This document shows positions 25,603 to 36,258 of a DNA stretch of 45,825 nucleotides, in pieces (positions within the stretch are counted from its first letter, which is position 1; each line of letters opens with the position of its first letter). A model generated the notes under the pieces. The model saw only the letters and a list, made by a program, of their open reading frames with translations, was not told where the DNA came from and searched no databases. The stretch comes from Burkholderiales bacterium RIFCSPLOWO2_12_FULL_61_40 (GTDB lineage Bacteria > Pseudomonadota > Gammaproteobacteria > Burkholderiales > Burkholderiaceae_C), in NCBI GenBank assembly GCA_001770935.1, contig MESI01000098.1, positions 1-45,825 on the forward strand, given 5' to 3'. Made by a program: the position numbers and the translations under genes.

Positions 25603-27285
25603 TTAATTGTTGCTGTCGAGCTTGGCACGCAACAAGGCGCCCAGGCTGGTGGTGCCGGCGTTTTCACGGGCAGACTGCTGGCTCAATGTTGCCATGGCTT
25701 CGCTTTGGTCTGCAGCATCCTTGGCCTTGATGGACAACTGGATGTTGCGGGTCTTACGATCCACATTGACGACCACGGCGGTGACTTCGTCGCCTTCCTT
25801 GAGTACGTTGCGGGCATCTTCCACGCGGTCGCGGGAGATTTCGCTGGCGCGCAGGTAGCCGATGATGTCGTCGCCCAGGTCGATTTCAGCGCCCTTGGCA
25901 TCCACGGTCTTGACCTTGCCGGTCACAACCTGGCCCTTGTCGTTGATCGACACGAAGGTGGTAAACGGATCGGAATCCAACTGCTTGATACCCAGGGAGA
26001 TGCGCTCGCGGTCCACGTCCACAGCCAGGACCAAAGCCTCGACTTCCTGACCCTTCTTGTATTCGCGCACGGCGGTTTCGCCGGACTCGTTCCAGGACAG
26101 GTCGGACAGGTGCACCAGGCCGTCAATGCCAGCAGCCAGACCGACGAACACGCCGAAGTCGGTGATGGATTTGATCGGGCCCTTCACGCGGTCGCCGCGC
26201 TTGGTGTTTTGTGCGAACTCTTGCCATGGGTTGGCCTTGCACTGCTTCATGCCCAGGGAGATGCGACGCTTGTCTTCGTCGATTTCCAGAACCATGACTT
26301 CGACTTCGTCACCCAGGGCAACGATCTTGGAAGGAGCCACATTCTTGTTGGTCCAGTCCATTTCGGACACGTGCACCAAACCTTCGATGCCGGGTTCGAG
26401 TTCCACAAACGCGCCGTAGTCGGCGATGTTGGTGATCTTGCCGAACATCCGGGTGGACTGGGGATAACGGCGGTTGACGCCCATCCATGGATCGTCGCCC
26501 ATTTGTTTCAGACCCAGAGACACGCGGTTCTTCTCGGTGTCGAACTTCAGGATCTTGGCGGTGATCTCTTGACCGGCTTGCACCACCTCAGAGGGGTGGC
26601 GGACACGGCGCCATGCCATGTCGGTGATGTGCAGCAGGCCGTCGATACCGCCCAGGTCCACAAATGCACCGTATTCGGTGATGTTCTTGACCACACCTTG
26701 CACCACAGAGCCTTCTTTCAGGTTCTGCATGAGCTTGGCGCGCTCTTCGCCCATGGAGGCTTCGACCACGGCACGGCGTGACAACACGACGTTGTTGCGC
26801 TTGCGGTCGAGCTTGATGACCTTGAATTCCATGGTCTTGTTCTCGTACGGAGACAGGTCCTTGGTAGGACGTGTGTCGACGAGGGAGCCGGGCAGGAAGG
26901 CGCGGATGCCGTTGACCAGAACGGTCAGGCCACCCTTGACCTTGCCGGAAGTGGTACCGGTGACGAATTCGCCGGATTCCAAAGACTTTTCCAGAGACAT
27001 CCACGAAGCGAGGCGCTTGGCGGTGTCGCGGCTGACGATGGTGTCGCCGTAGCCGTTCTCCATGGCAACGATGGCCACGGAAACGAATTCGCCGACTTGC
27101 ACTTCGAGTTCGCCCTTGTCGCTCTTGAATTCGGACAAGGGAACATAAGCCTCAGATTTGAGACCGGCATTGACCACGACAAAGCTGTGTTCGATACGAA
27201 CGATTTCAGCGGTGACGACTTCGCCAATACGGGTTTCAGAGCGTTTTTGTGACTCTTCAAATAGGGCTGCGAAAGATTCTGACAT
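25603..27285 (-). CDS. rpsA: 30S ribosomal protein S1
   Basis: A 560-residue protein with six S1 RNA-binding repeats. The signature G-x-V-x(n)-Y-G-A-F-V-D/E-L is visible as [41 protein letters not shown] and [21 protein letters not shown]1 unfolds mRNA leaders on the 30S subunit. [12 protein letters not shown] is the family start (27285); an in-frame start at 27327 is upstream and unlikely. The leader between cmk and rpsA holds a large hairpin (27324-27365). S1 represses its own translation in E. coli, so the leader is a natural place for autoregulation (inference). Confidence 0.97.
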   Translation of the reverse strand: MSESFAALFEESQKRSETRIGEVVTAEIVRIEHSFVVVNAGLKSEAYVPLSEFKSDKGELEVQVGEFVSVAIVAMENGYGDTIVSRDTAKRLASWMSLEKSLESGEFVTGTTSGKVKGGLTVLVNGIRAFLPGSLVDTRPTKDLSPYENKTMEFKVIKLDRKRNNVVLSRRAVVEASMGEERAKLMQNLKEGSVVQGVVKNITEYGAFVDLGGIDGLLHITDMAWRRVRHPSEVVQAGQEITAKILKFDTEKNRVSLGLKQMGDDPWMGVNRRYPQSTRMFGKITNIADYGAFVELEPGIEGLVHVSEMDWTNKNVAPSKIVALGDEVEVMVLEIDEDKRRISLGMKQCKANPWQEFAQNTKRGDRVKGPIKSITDFGVFVGLAAGIDGLVHLSDLSWNESGETAVREYKKGQEVEALVLAVDVDRERISLGIKQLDSDPFTTFVSINDKGQVVTGKVKTVDAKGAEIDLGDDIIGYLRASEISRDRVEDARNVLKEGDEVTAVVVNVDRKTRNIQLSIKAKDAADQSEAMATLSQQSARENAGTTSLGALLRAKLDSNN

Positions 27286-27323
27286 GTGTTTTGCGGACAA
27301 TACCGCGGGGTTAAGTTGTCGAA

Positions 27324-27365
27324 CCACACAACCGGTGCGCTTGATGCGCGAGAGGAGTTGTGTGG
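27324..27365 (-). promoter_or_regulatory. Hairpin in the rpsA leader
   Basis: CCACACAAC (27324-27332) pairs perfectly with GTTGTGTGG (27357-27365), and an inner GCGC/GCGC stem lies inside the loop. It starts 39 bases upstream of the rpsA ATG. No T-run follows, so it is not a standard terminator. Confidence 0.55.
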
Positions 27366-27378
27366 ACCAGTCAGCTTT

Positions 27379-29403
27379 TCAGATTGGTCCGAAAGGCTGT
27401 TTGCTTTGCCACCAGTTCAGCACGATTTCAACGGACTCATCGACCGTCAAATCCGAGTTGTCCAGCAACTGGGCGTCTTCTGCTGATCTGAGGGGCGCAA
27501 CGGTCCGGGAGGCATCCCGGGCGTCGCGTGCTTCCAGGTCCGCGCGAAGAGATGGGAGTGTAGCTGCAATTCCCTTTGAAATCAACTGCTTATAGCGGCG
27601 CTGCGCACGGCAGGCGGCGCTGGCGGTGAGATACACCTTCAATGGTGCATCGGGGAAAATGACGGTGCCCATGTCGCGGCCATCGGCCACCAATCCTGGC
27701 AGCTGGCGGAAGTTGTGTTGCAGGTCGATCAGGGCGGCACGCACTTGGGGAAAGGCCGACACTTTGGAGGCATTCATGCCCGCTTCCTCGGTGCGGATCG
27801 CCTCGTTGACATCTTCGCCGCCCAGCCAGATGTGGCTGCCTTCAAAGTGGATGGGCAAAGAACGCAACAGATCCACAATGGCCTGCTCATTCACCACCTC
27901 CAGGGTAATACCCGCGCGGGTGGCCGCCAGGCCGGTGATGCGGTAGAGCGAACCGGAGTCCAGAAAGTGGTAGCCCAACTTTTCGGCCAGCACCGCCGCC
28001 AGTGTCCCTTTGCCAGACGCGGTAGGCCCATCCACACAAATGACTGGCACCGCTGCAGGCGCAACGCAAGCCACCGAGAACAGCGCTTCAAAATAATCGG
28101 GAAAGGTTTTGGCGACGCATTTGGGGTCCTGGATACGCACCGGCAGTCCGGCCGGGTTGAACGCGGCAAGCGAAAAACACATGGCGACCCGGTGGTCATC
28201 GTAGGTGTGGATGCTCGCCGCGCGCCAGTCAGCCGCAGAGGCGGGCGGCGTGACCTGGATGAAATCAGCCCCTTCGACCACGGTGGCGCCCAGTTTGCGC
28301 AATTCGGTGGCCATGGCGGCAATGCGGTCGGTTTCCTTGACGCGCCAGCTGGCAATGTTGCGCAAGGTGGTGGTGCCATCGGCGTACAGCGCCATGACCG
28401 CCAGGGTCATGGCCGCATCGGGGATGTGGTTGCAGTCCAGGTCGATGGCGTGGAGCGGCCAGGCGCCCCGGCTAATGTGCAGCCAGTTGGGGCCGCTTTC
28501 GATCTGGGCGCCCATCATCCGGGCAGCCTCCATGAAGCGGATATCGCCCTGGATGGAGTCGGCGCCCACGCCTTGGATTTTTAAGCCATTTTGGCAAAAC
28601 CCCAAGTCCAGGCCTCCAGCCCCCGTAGTTATTGCGCCAAGCGCTATGAAATAGCTAGCGGAAGAGGCATCGGCCTCCACATGTACTTCGCCGGGGGACA
28701 CTAACTTGCAGCCTGCGGGAATGGTGAAACGCTGCCAGCCGTCGCGCTGCACCTGCACGCCGAAACGGGCCAGCAAATTCAGGGTGATTTCGATGTAGGG
28801 ACGGGAAATCAGCTCACCGACCACGTCAATGACGATGTCCTGGCGCGCGACCAGCGGCAGTGCCATGAGCAGGGCTGTCAGAAACTGGCTGGAGACGTCA
28901 CCACGCACCTGGATAGGGGCTTGCAGCTGCAGTGCGGGAGATCCGATGCGCAACGGCGGGTAGCCGTCCTGGCCCAGGTAGTCGATCTGGCAACCCAATT
29001 GGCGCAGGGCATCGACCAAGTCGCCAATGGGGCGCTCGTGCATGCGGGGCACGCCGCCCAGCTCAAAATCACCGCCCAAGACCGCCAATGCGGCAGTCAG
29101 AGGCCGCATGGCGGTTCCCGCGTTGCCCAGGAACAGCTTGGCGTGTTGCTGGCCAAGTTGGCCACCCAGACCGGTGATTCGTACCGTAGAGCCGTCTTGC
29201 CGGATGCCACAGCCCAAGGCACGCAAGGCCACCAGCATGACGCGGGTGTCGTCGGAGTCGAGCAAATCGTGGATGGTGGTGGTGCCTTCGCACATGGCGG
29301 CCAGCAGCAAGACGCGGTTGGAAATGCTTTTGGAGCCGGGGAGGGTGACCGTGCCCGAAGCCCCCAAGAGGGGAGGAAGGTCCAGAAATTCGGTGGAAAA
29401 CAT
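27379..29403 (-). CDS. aroA-cmk: Fused EPSP synthase and cytidylate kinase
   Basis: A 674-residue bifunctional protein. Residues 1-~445 are 3-phosphoshikimate 1-carboxyvinyltransferase: PGSKSISNR at 22-30, [12 protein letters not shown] at 93-104, [10 protein letters not shown] at 243-252 and [12 protein letters not shown] at 399-410. Residues ~452-674 are cytidylate kinase: the P-loop GPTASGKGT near 459-467, [13 protein letters not shown] and ARDARDASR. The fusion is known in several Burkholderiales. Residues ~248-268 are encoded by interspersed repeat copy B and add about 11 residues relative to other AroA proteins, yet keep the SYFIA motif. The start overlaps the tyrA stop as TAATG. Confidence 0.95.
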   Translation of the reverse strand: MFSTEFLDLPPLLGASGTVTLPGSKSISNRVLLLAAMCEGTTTIHDLLDSDDTRVMLVALRALGCGIRQDGSTVRITGLGGQLGQQHAKLFLGNAGTAMRPLTAALAVLGGDFELGGVPRMHERPIGDLVDALRQLGCQIDYLGQDGYPPLRIGSPALQLQAPIQVRGDVSSQFLTALLMALPLVARQDIVIDVVGELISRPYIEITLNLLARFGVQVQRDGWQRFTIPAGCKLVSPGEVHVEADASSASYFIALGAITTGAGGLDLGFCQNGLKIQGVGADSIQGDIRFMEAARMMGAQIESGPNWLHISRGAWPLHAIDLDCNHIPDAAMTLAVMALYADGTTTLRNIASWRVKETDRIAAMATELRKLGATVVEGADFIQVTPPASAADWRAASIHTYDDHRVAMCFSLAAFNPAGLPVRIQDPKCVAKTFPDYFEALFSVACVAPAAVPVICVDGPTASGKGTLAAVLAEKLGYHFLDSGSLYRITGLAATRAGITLEVVNEQAIVDLLRSLPIHFEGSHIWLGGEDVNEAIRTEEAGMNASKVSAFPQVRAALIDLQHNFRQLPGLVADGRDMGTVIFPDAPLKVYLTASAACRAQRRYKQLISKGIAATLPSLRADLEARDARDASRTVAPLRSAEDAQLLDNSDLTVDESVEIVLNWWQSKQPFGPI
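28607..28662 (+). repeat. Interspersed ~60-bp repeat, copy B (inside aroA-cmk)
   Basis: GGCCTCCAGCCCCCGTAGTT, then GCGCCAAGCGCTATG and AAATAGCTAGCG. It lies within the aroA part of the fusion gene and is translated on the minus strand in frame. Confidence 0.82.
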
Positions 29404-30278
29404 TATTTGTTGAGTTTGGAGCTCATGCTCCAGTTGCCACGGGTGATGCTGGCCTGCTCTAACAGGCCCTCCAGTGCTTCGGCGTTGCCGCTGGAGATCA
29501 TGAGTTCCAGGGCCTGCAGATTGCGCTGGAAGATCTTGCTTTGGGCCAGCAACTCTTCCCGGTTGGAGACCATGATGTCGCGCCAGACCTTGGGGTCGCT
29601 GGCGGCGATGCGGGTGAAGTCCCGAAAGCCCGGGCCTGCCAGGGAGAGGTAATCCTTGCCCTGCGGCTGGCCAGAGATGGAGTTCATCAGGGCGAAAGCA
29701 ATCAGGTGGGGCAGGTGGCTGACCGCAGCAAATGCTGCGTCGTGTTGCTCGGGCGACATTTGCAGCACCCGGCAGCCCAGTGCCGACCAGACGTCCACCG
29801 CTTTTTGCAGCTGGACGGTCATGGTGCGTTCAATGGGCGTGAGAATGACCTGCCGCCCGGTGTACAGGTCGGCGTCCGCATGTTCGACACCAGACACTTC
29901 TTTGCCGGCAATCGGGTGCGCCGGTACAAAGCAGCCGATGTGTTCGCGCAAGGCGCGTCGGCCTGCATCAATGACATCCCGTTTGGTGGAGCCCACGTCC
30001 ATGATCAGCATATTGGGCGTCACCAGATGCTTGATGGCCTTGAAGGTCGCTTCGGTGGCGGCCACCGGCACGGCAACGACCACAATGTCGGCACCCGACA
30101 CGGCCAGCAGCGCCGAAGGGGCCTCCACATCGATCACGCCCATGGCGCGTGCCCGTTCGGTGGTGCTGGGGGATTTGCTGTAGCCCACGACCCGCTTAAC
30201 CAGGCCTGCCCGCTTGAGGGCCAGCGCAAACGAGCCACCCATCAGGCCACATCCAATGAGGCCGAGCTGTTCAAACAT
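29403..30278 (-). CDS. tyrA: Prephenate dehydrogenase
   Basis: A 291-residue NAD-dependent enzyme that converts prephenate to 4-hydroxyphenylpyruvate for tyrosine. The Rossmann motif [16 protein letters not shown] is at residues 6-21. The prephenate site carries DVGSTKRDV and [14 protein letters not shown] with the catalytic His. No ACT domain follows, as in short TyrA forms. The stop overlaps the aroA-cmk ATG (TAATG). It lies 21 bases after pheA, so both branches from prephenate are encoded side by side. Confidence 0.94.
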   Translation of the reverse strand: MFEQLGLIGCGLMGGSFALALKRAGLVKRVVGYSKSPSTTERARAMGVIDVEAPSALLAVSGADIVVVAVPVAATEATFKAIKHLVTPNMLIMDVGSTKRDVIDAGRRALREHIGCFVPAHPIAGKEVSGVEHADADLYTGRQVILTPIERTMTVQLQKAVDVWSALGCRVLQMSPEQHDAAFAAVSHLPHLIAFALMNSISGQPQGKDYLSLAGPGFRDFTRIAASDPKVWRDIMVSNREELLAQSKIFQRNLQALELMISSGNAEALEGLLEQASITRGNWSMSSKLNK

Positions 30279-30299
30279 AGAGATTCCTGTGGGTTCGCA

Positions 30300-31382
30300 T
30301 CAATCGGCCAGGGGGTAGGCACCCAGTATTTTGTAAAAGGCGCACAGGTCTTGCAGGTCGTGCAGGGCCGCCGCCACCTGGGGTTGCGAGGGATGGCCCT
30401 GCAGGTCGATGTAGAAATAGTATTCCCACTGGCCCGAGCGGGCGGGGCGGGACTCGAAACGGGTCATGGACACGCCGTGCTTTTTGAGCGGGACCAGCAT
30501 GTCATGCACCGCGCCCGGGCGGTTGGGCACCGAAACCACCAGACTGGTGCAGTCTTTGCCAGTGGCCTGGGGCGCGGGCAGGGTGGAGGGCAGGCAGACC
30601 ACCACAAAGCGGGTGCGGTTGAAGGCTTCGTCCTGAATCGCATGGGCGGCGATGTGCAGACCAAATTCCGAACCTGCACGTTCGCTGGCAATGCCTGCCC
30701 ATGCCGGATTGCCAGCGGCCAGACGCGCTCCTTCGGCGTTGCTGGACACCGCGCGGCGCTCGGCGTCGGGGAGATGGGTGTTGAGCCATTGCTGGCACTG
30801 TGCCAGGGCCTGGGGGTGGGCCAGCACCACTTCAATGCCTTCCAGGGATTGCGTGGTGCGCAGCAGGTGGTGGCGCACCAGCAGGCTGATTTCGCCAATG
30901 ATGTGCAACGGTGAGTGCAGCAACAGGTCCAGCGAGCGGGTCACCACGCCTTCGGTGCTGTTTTCCAGGGCGATAACGCCAAATTCGGCGGCGCCGGAGG
31001 TGGCGGCATGGAACACCTCGTCAAAATTGGTGCAGGGCACCCGGTGGATGCTGGAGCCGAAAAAGCGCAGGGCGGCTTCTTCCGTGAAGGTGCCCGCAGG
31101 TCCCAAATAGGCCACCCGTTGCGGCGCCTCCAGCGCGCGGCAGGCCGACATGATCTCGCGCCAGATGACGGCCACGCTGTCGCTTTTGAGTGCGCCGATA
31201 TTGGCCTGCTGCAGGTTTTGGATCACCTGTGCTTCGCGCTCCGGCCGGAATACGGTAGAGCCTTCCACACGTTTGATTTCGCCCACCTCATTGGCCAGCG
31301 CGGCGCGCCGGTTGAGCAGGGCCAGCAGTTCCAGGTCGACGGCGTCGATCTGGACACGGAGTTCAGGGAGTGTTTTTGCCAT
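30300..31382 (-). CDS. pheA: Bifunctional chorismate mutase/prephenate dehydratase (P-protein)
   Basis: A 360-residue enzyme of phenylalanine synthesis. Residues 1-~85 form an AroQ-type chorismate mutase (RVQIDAVDLELLALLNRRAA). The dehydratase starts at VAYLGPAGTFTEEAA near residue 90 and contains GVIALENSTEGVV. The C-terminal ACT domain begins near residue 280 with TSLVVSVPNRPGAVHDML and includes the ESRP-type Phe-binding loop (RFESRPAR). Feedback inhibition by phenylalanine is therefore expected. It sits 15 bases after serC and 21 before tyrA. Confidence 0.96.
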   Translation of the reverse strand: MAKTLPELRVQIDAVDLELLALLNRRAALANEVGEIKRVEGSTVFRPEREAQVIQNLQQANIGALKSDSVAVIWREIMSACRALEAPQRVAYLGPAGTFTEEAALRFFGSSIHRVPCTNFDEVFHAATSGAAEFGVIALENSTEGVVTRSLDLLLHSPLHIIGEISLLVRHHLLRTTQSLEGIEVVLAHPQALAQCQQWLNTHLPDAERRAVSSNAEGARLAAGNPAWAGIASERAGSEFGLHIAAHAIQDEAFNRTRFVVVCLPSTLPAPQATGKDCTSLVVSVPNRPGAVHDMLVPLKKHGVSMTRFESRPARSGQWEYYFYIDLQGHPSQPQVAAALHDLQDLCAFYKILGAYPLAD

Positions 31383-31397
31383 GGGAATTGGGATGGA

Positions 31398-32525
31398 TCA
31401 GGCGTGCAAGCGTTCAAATTCGCGCATGTAGTTCACCAGCGCCTGCACACCTTCCAACGGCATGGCGTTGTAAATGCTGGCGCGCATGCCTCCCACGGAC
31501 TTGTGGCCCTTGAGTTGCAAAAGTCCGGCGGCTTTGGCGCCGGACAAAAAGGCGTCATTGCGGGATTCGTCGCGCAGGAAAAAGGGCACGTTCATGCGGG
31601 AGCGGCAATCCGGGTGCACCTTGTTGATGAAAAAGCGGGAGTTGTCAATGGCGTCGTACAGGAGCGCTGCCTTGGCGATGTTGCGGGCTTCCATGGCCTG
31701 GACGCCGCCTTGGCGCTTGAGCCATTGAAAAATCAGCCCGGCCATATAGATGGCGTAGGTGGGCGGGGTGTTGTACATCGAATGGTTGTCGGCCACCACC
31801 TTGTAGTCAAAAGCGCTGGGGCAGATACTGAGCGCGTGGCCCAGCAGGTCTTCGCGCACCACCACCAGGGTCAAGCCCGCGGGCCCCAGGTTCTTCTGCG
31901 CTCCGGCAAACGCCAGTCCGACGCGGCTCCAATCCACCGGCCGCGAGGCCACGTGGGAGGAAAAATCAATCACCAGTGCCGCATTCGAGCCCAAAGCCTG
32001 CAGGTCCGGCAGGTTTTGGTATTCCAGACCATTGATGGTTTCGTTGGTGCACAGGTGCACGTAGCTGGCATGGTCGCTGAGGCGCCAGCTGGCAGCATCG
32101 GGAATGTGGGTATGGCCATCGGCCTGGTTGCTGGCGGCAATGTTCACCTGGCAATACTTGCGCGCTTCTTTTTGGGACTTTTCACTCCAGCTTCCGGTCA
32201 CCACAAAATCGGCGGTGCCCTGAAAACCCGGCGTGGCCCGCATACCGCCCAAATTCAACGGAACGATGGCGTTTTCCGCCAAGCCACCGCCTTGCATGAA
32301 CAGGATCTTGAAATGGGGCGGCACGGCTAGCAATTCACGCAGGTCGGCTTCGGCCTGGGTGTAGATCGACTGGAACTCCTTGCCCCGGTGGCTCATCTCC
32401 ATCACGCCCATGCCGCTGCGCACGCCGCTGGCGTCGGGCCAGTCCAACATTTCAGCGGCGGCCTGGGCCAAGACCTCCGGGGCAATGGTTGCGGGACCAG
32501 CTGAAAAGTTGAAAGGGCGTTGCAT
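31398..32525 (-). CDS. serC: Phosphoserine aminotransferase
   Basis: A 375-residue PLP enzyme (class V fold) that makes phosphoserine from 3-phosphohydroxypyruvate and also serves pyridoxal phosphate synthesis. It opens with the family signature [17 protein letters not shown] follows near residue 47. The PLP lysine lies in [12 protein letters not shown], and [13 protein letters not shown] is the usual substrate loop. It is slightly longer than E. coli SerC. Between gyrA and serC there are 74 bases filled mostly by interspersed repeat copy D. Confidence 0.96.
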   Translation of the reverse strand: MQRPFNFSAGPATIAPEVLAQAAAEMLDWPDASGVRSGMGVMEMSHRGKEFQSIYTQAEADLRELLAVPPHFKILFMQGGGLAENAIVPLNLGGMRATPGFQGTADFVVTGSWSEKSQKEARKYCQVNIAASNQADGHTHIPDAASWRLSDHASYVHLCTNETINGLEYQNLPDLQALGSNAALVIDFSSHVASRPVDWSRVGLAFAGAQKNLGPAGLTLVVVREDLLGHALSICPSAFDYKVVADNHSMYNTPPTYAIYMAGLIFQWLKRQGGVQAMEARNIAKAALLYDAIDNSRFFINKVHPDCRSRMNVPFFLRDESRNDAFLSGAKAAGLLQLKGHKSVGGMRASIYNAMPLEGVQALVNYMREFERLHA

Positions 32526-32540
32526 CGGAGTATTTTGTAG

Positions 32541-32601
32541 GTCAAATAGGGCTGCAGCCCTTTGTTAATATGCGTAAGCAGCTATTGAATGAATAGCAAT
32601 C
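32541..32601 (+). repeat. Interspersed ~60-bp repeat, copy D (gyrA-serC gap)
   Basis: AGGGCTGCAGCCCTTTGTTA, then TGCGTAAGCAGCTATTG and GAATAGCA. It fills the gap between serC and gyrA and ends at the gyrA stop codon. Confidence 0.8.
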
Positions 32602-35242
32602 AGGAGGTCTCCGCAGTGCCGTCTTCGCTGTCGCTGGGGCCTGCATCGTCTGCCGGGTTGGCATCATTTTCCACAATGCGCTGCAATCCGCTCAGCTTGG
32701 AGCCTTCGTCCAGGCCGATCAGGGTGACGCCTTGCGTGGCGCGGCCCAGTTCACGAATTTCAGCGACCCGGGTGCGCACCAGAACGCCCTTGTCGGTGAT
32801 CAGCATGATCTCATCGTCGGCATGCACCAGCGTGGCGGCCACGACCTTGCCGTTGCGCTCGGACTGGGTGATGGCAATCATGCCCTTGGTGCCGCGGCCA
32901 TGGCGGGTGTATTCGGTGATGCTGGTGCGTTTGCCGTAGCCGTTTTCGGTGGCGGTCAACACGCTTTGCAACTCGTCTTCGGCGACCAGCATGGCAATCA
33001 CGCCCTGGCCATCGTCGAGCATCATGCCGCGCACACCGCGGGCGCTGCGGCCCAGGGGGCGCACGTCGTTTTCGTCAAAACGCACGGCTTTGCCACCATC
33101 GCTGAACAGCATCACGTCGTGTTTGCCGTCGGTCAGGGCGGCGCCAATCAGGTAGTCGCCGTCATCCAGGTTGACGGCGATGATGCCGCCCTTGCGCGGG
33201 TTGTTGAATTCGTCCAGAGCTGTCTTTTTGACCGTGCCCATGGAGGTGCCCATGAACACATACTGGTCGGCCGGGAAGCTGCGCTTGTCGCCGGTGAGCG
33301 GCAGGACCACATTGATTTTCTCGCCATCCTGCAGCGGGAACATGTTGACGATGGGGCGTCCGCGCGAACCGCGCGACCCCTGTGGCACTTCCCACACCTT
33401 GAGCCAGTACAGGCGGCCGCGGTTGCTGAAGCACAGAATGTAGTCGTGGGTGTTGGCGATAAAGAGCTGGTCGACCCAGTCGTCTTCCTTGGTGGCAGTG
33501 GCCTGTTTGCCACGGCCACCGCGTTTTTGCGCCCGGTATTCACTCAGGGGCTGGCTCTTGATGTAGCCGCTGTGCGAGAGCGTCACCACCATGTCGGTGG
33601 GGGTGATCAGGTCTTCGGTGGAGAGGTCAAACGAGCTGTGTTCTACCAAACTGCGGCGCGCACCCAGTTTTGACTCACCGAATTCGGTCTTGATAACCGT
33701 CAACTCTTCACTGATGATGGTCGATACACGGGCCGGTTTGGCCAGAATGTCCAGCAGGTCTTCGATTTCGGCCATGACCTGTTTGTACTCGGCCACGATC
33801 TTGTCCTGCTCCAGTCCGGTCAGGCGTTGCAGACGCATTTGCAGAATTTCTTGCGCTTGCGTGTCGGACAGGCGGTACAGGCCGTCGCTGCCCATGCCAT
33901 ACATTTTTTCCAGGCCGTCTGGCCGGTAGTCATCGGCATTGATGACGCCGCCGTCCGCTCGGGTGCGGGTCAGCATTTCACGCACCAGCTTGCTGTCCCA
34001 AGGCTTGCTCATCAACTCCACCTTGGCCACCGGGGGGGTGGGCGCGTTGCGGATGATGGCAATAAAGTCGTCGATATTGGCCAAGGCAACGGCCAAACCT
34101 TCCAGCACATGGCCACGCTCGCGGGCCTTGCGCAGGTTGAAGACCGTGCGGCGTGTCACCACTTCGCGGCGGTGCTGCAAGAACACTTCAATCAGGTCCT
34201 TGAGGTTGCACAGTTTGGGCTGGCCATCGACCAGCGCCACCATGTTCATGCCAAAGGTGTCCTGCAACTGGGTCTGTTTGTACAGGTTGTTCAGTACGAC
34301 TTCGGGCACTTCGCCGCGCTTGAGTTCGATCACCAGGCGCATGCCGGATTTGTCCGACTCGTCCTGGATGTGGCTGATGCCTTCGATCTTCTTCTCGTGC
34401 ACCAACTCAGCCATACGCTCTTGCAGCGTCTTTTTGTTGACCTGGTAGGGCAGCTCGTCGACGATGATGGATTGGCGCTGGCCTTTGTCGATGTCTTCAA
34501 AATGGCAGCGCGCGCGCATCACCACCTTGCCGCGGCCGGTGCGGTAGCCGTCTTTCACCCCATTGATGCCGTAAATGATGCCGGCGGTAGGGAAGTCGGG
34601 GGCCGGCACGATTTCCATCAGTTCGTCGATGGTGGCCTCCGGGTTGCGCAACAGGTGCAGGCAGGCGTCCACCACTTCATTCAGGTTGTGCGGCGGAATA
34701 TTGGTGGCCATACCCACCGCAATGCCGCCCGAGCCGTTGACCAGGAGATTGGGCAGCCGGGTCGGCATGACCAAAGGTTCTTTCTCGGATCCGTCGTAGT
34801 TGGGGCCGAAATCCACCGTTTCCTTGTCCAGATCCGCCAGAATTTCATGGGCAATTTTTGCCAACCGGATTTCGGTGTAACGCATGGCCGCCGCGTTGTC
34901 GCCGTCCACCGAGCCGAAATTACCCTGTCCGTCCACCAGCATGTGGCGCATGGAGAAGTCCTGCGCCATACGCACGATGGTGTCGTAGACCGACTGGTCG
35001 CCGTGCGGGTGGTATTTACCGATCACGTCACCGACGATACGCGCAGACTTTTTGTAAGGGCGGTTCCAGTCATTGCTCAACTCGTGCATGGCAAACAGCA
35101 CACGCCGGTGCACCGGCTTGAGGCCGTCCCGCGCATCGGGCAGAGCGCGCCCCACAATCACGCTCATGGCGTAATCGAGGTAGCTGCGCCGCATTTCCTC
35201 TTCAAGGCTGATGGGCAGGGTTTCTTTGGCGAACTGGGTCAT
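32600..35242 (-). CDS. gyrA: DNA gyrase subunit A
   Basis: An 880-residue type IIA topoisomerase subunit that cuts and rejoins DNA for negative supercoiling. Catalytic Y122 lies in RYTEIRL and keeps E. coli numbering. The breakage-reunion core begins [20 protein letters not shown]. The C-terminal beta-pinwheel opens with the GyrA box QKRGGRG near residue 570, needed to wrap DNA, which marks it as gyrase rather than ParC. The quinolone-determining region reads [10 protein letters not shown]: position 83 is Gln where Ser or Thr is usual. The tail is acidic. It heads the long minus-strand array and diverges from ompA. Confidence 0.97.
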   Translation of the reverse strand: MTQFAKETLPISLEEEMRRSYLDYAMSVIVGRALPDARDGLKPVHRRVLFAMHELSNDWNRPYKKSARIVGDVIGKYHPHGDQSVYDTIVRMAQDFSMRHMLVDGQGNFGSVDGDNAAAMRYTEIRLAKIAHEILADLDKETVDFGPNYDGSEKEPLVMPTRLPNLLVNGSGGIAVGMATNIPPHNLNEVVDACLHLLRNPEATIDELMEIVPAPDFPTAGIIYGINGVKDGYRTGRGKVVMRARCHFEDIDKGQRQSIIVDELPYQVNKKTLQERMAELVHEKKIEGISHIQDESDKSGMRLVIELKRGEVPEVVLNNLYKQTQLQDTFGMNMVALVDGQPKLCNLKDLIEVFLQHRREVVTRRTVFNLRKARERGHVLEGLAVALANIDDFIAIIRNAPTPPVAKVELMSKPWDSKLVREMLTRTRADGGVINADDYRPDGLEKMYGMGSDGLYRLSDTQAQEILQMRLQRLTGLEQDKIVAEYKQVMAEIEDLLDILAKPARVSTIISEELTVIKTEFGESKLGARRSLVEHSSFDLSTEDLITPTDMVVTLSHSGYIKSQPLSEYRAQKRGGRGKQATATKEDDWVDQLFIANTHDYILCFSNRGRLYWLKVWEVPQGSRGSRGRPIVNMFPLQDGEKINVVLPLTGDKRSFPADQYVFMGTSMGTVKKTALDEFNNPRKGGIIAVNLDDGDYLIGAALTDGKHDVMLFSDGGKAVRFDENDVRPLGRSARGVRGMMLDDGQGVIAMLVAEDELQSVLTATENGYGKRTSITEYTRHGRGTKGMIAITQSERNGKVVAATLVHADDEIMLITDKGVLVRTRVAEIRELGRATQGVTLIGLDEGSKLSGLQRIVENDANPADDAGPSDSEDGTAETS

Positions 35243-35487
35243 GGGTGGGTCAAGGCAATGTCAAGGACAACCCCCGATTCTACGGCCGGGAGATGTGGCG
35301 CTGCAGCAACGTTCCTGGGTAGTAGGCCTGGCATCCGGCTCTGCACTCTCCAGGACGCTGCGAAAGGCTGCCGTCCCTATGGCACAATCGGCTAAACGGT
35401 CTCAATAGCCTGTGGTTTGTGTGCTATTGCGGTCGTTGTCCAATTATCCGCAGCGATGCTGCAGTTTGTTCAGCAAAAAGGAAAAAT

Positions 35488-36132
35488 ATGAAACATTTGA
35501 ATAAAGTAGCCATCGCTCTCGCTGCAGCAGCACTCACCACCTTTGCTGGCGCGCAAGAAATCCACAACTGGAAGAGCGCTGCGGGTGATGTATGGAAAAA
35601 CGCTTCCGGTGAATGCTGGCGTGATGCCAGCTGGACACCCGCCACTGCTGCCCCCGGCTGCGATGGCGCGATTGCAGCTGCCAAGGCGGCTGTAGCAGCT
35701 CCGGCAGCGGCTCCCGCTGCTGCTGCTGCCGCTGTTGCACCCAAGGCCGCAGCGGCTGCTGCTCCCACAGCTGCCGCCAGCAAGGTAACTTATGCTGCTG
35801 ACGCATTCTTTGATTTCAACAAGTCTGTGCTCAAGCCTGAAGGCAAAGCCAAGCTGGATGACCTGGTGGGCAAAATAAAGGGCATCAACCTGGAAGTCAT
35901 CATTGCGGTAGGTCACACCGACGCCGTCGGTACCGATGCATACAACCAAAAACTGTCGGTGGCACGTTCTGAGTCCGTGAAGGCTTATCTGGTGTCCAAG
36001 GGTGTTGAGAAAAACCGTGTTTACACCGAAGGCAAGGGCGAGAAGCAGCCTGTTGCGGACAACAAAACCACCGAAGGCCGTGCCAAGAACCGTCGTGTTG
36101 AAATTGAAGTGGTTGGAACACGCGCCAAATAA
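35488..36132 (+). CDS. OmpA family outer-membrane/peptidoglycan-binding protein
   Basis: A 214-residue exported protein. The signal peptide (MKHLNKVAIALAAAALTTFAGA) is followed by a short domain with two Cys and several Trp (VWKNASGECWRDASW) and an Ala/Pro-rich linker of about 35 residues. The OmpA C-terminal domain follows, with FFDFNKSVLKPEGKAKLDDL, GHTDAVGTDAYNQKLS and NRRVEIEV, which contact diaminopimelate. It lacks the eight-stranded barrel, so it is more a periplasmic wall anchor than a porin. The ATG at 35488 follows AAAAAGGAAAA. A strong terminator follows. The gene diverges from gyrA across 245 bp that should hold both promoters. Confidence 0.92.
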   Translation: MKHLNKVAIALAAAALTTFAGAQEIHNWKSAAGDVWKNASGECWRDASWTPATAAPGCDGAIAAAKAAVAAPAAAPAAAAAAVAPKAAAAAAPTAAASKVTYAADAFFDFNKSVLKPEGKAKLDDLVGKIKGINLEVIIAVGHTDAVGTDAYNQKLSVARSESVKAYLVSKGVEKNRVYTEGKGEKQPVADNKTTEGRAKNRRVEIEVVGTRAK

Positions 36133-36154
36133 TAGGAACTACTTCACGGTTTCT

Positions 36155-36183
36155 CAAAAAACCCGCTTCGGCGGGTTTTTTGT
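36155..36183 (+). terminator. Rho-independent terminator after the ompA-like gene
   Basis: The ACCCGC/GCGGGT stem has a TTCG loop, flanked by an A-run before and a T-run after. It could act in both directions. Confidence 0.93.
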
Positions 36184-36258
36184 TATTTGCTTTAAAAATG
36201 TACAGGGCGGGCCACAGGCTGAGTCTGTGGGCTATGCAATATGCTCAATAATCACGGG

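Noticed and set aside
33827..35395. 522-codon open frame antisense to gyrA
   Set aside because: Shadow of gyrA, His/Gln/Val-rich with no motif; extends past gyrA only by chance.
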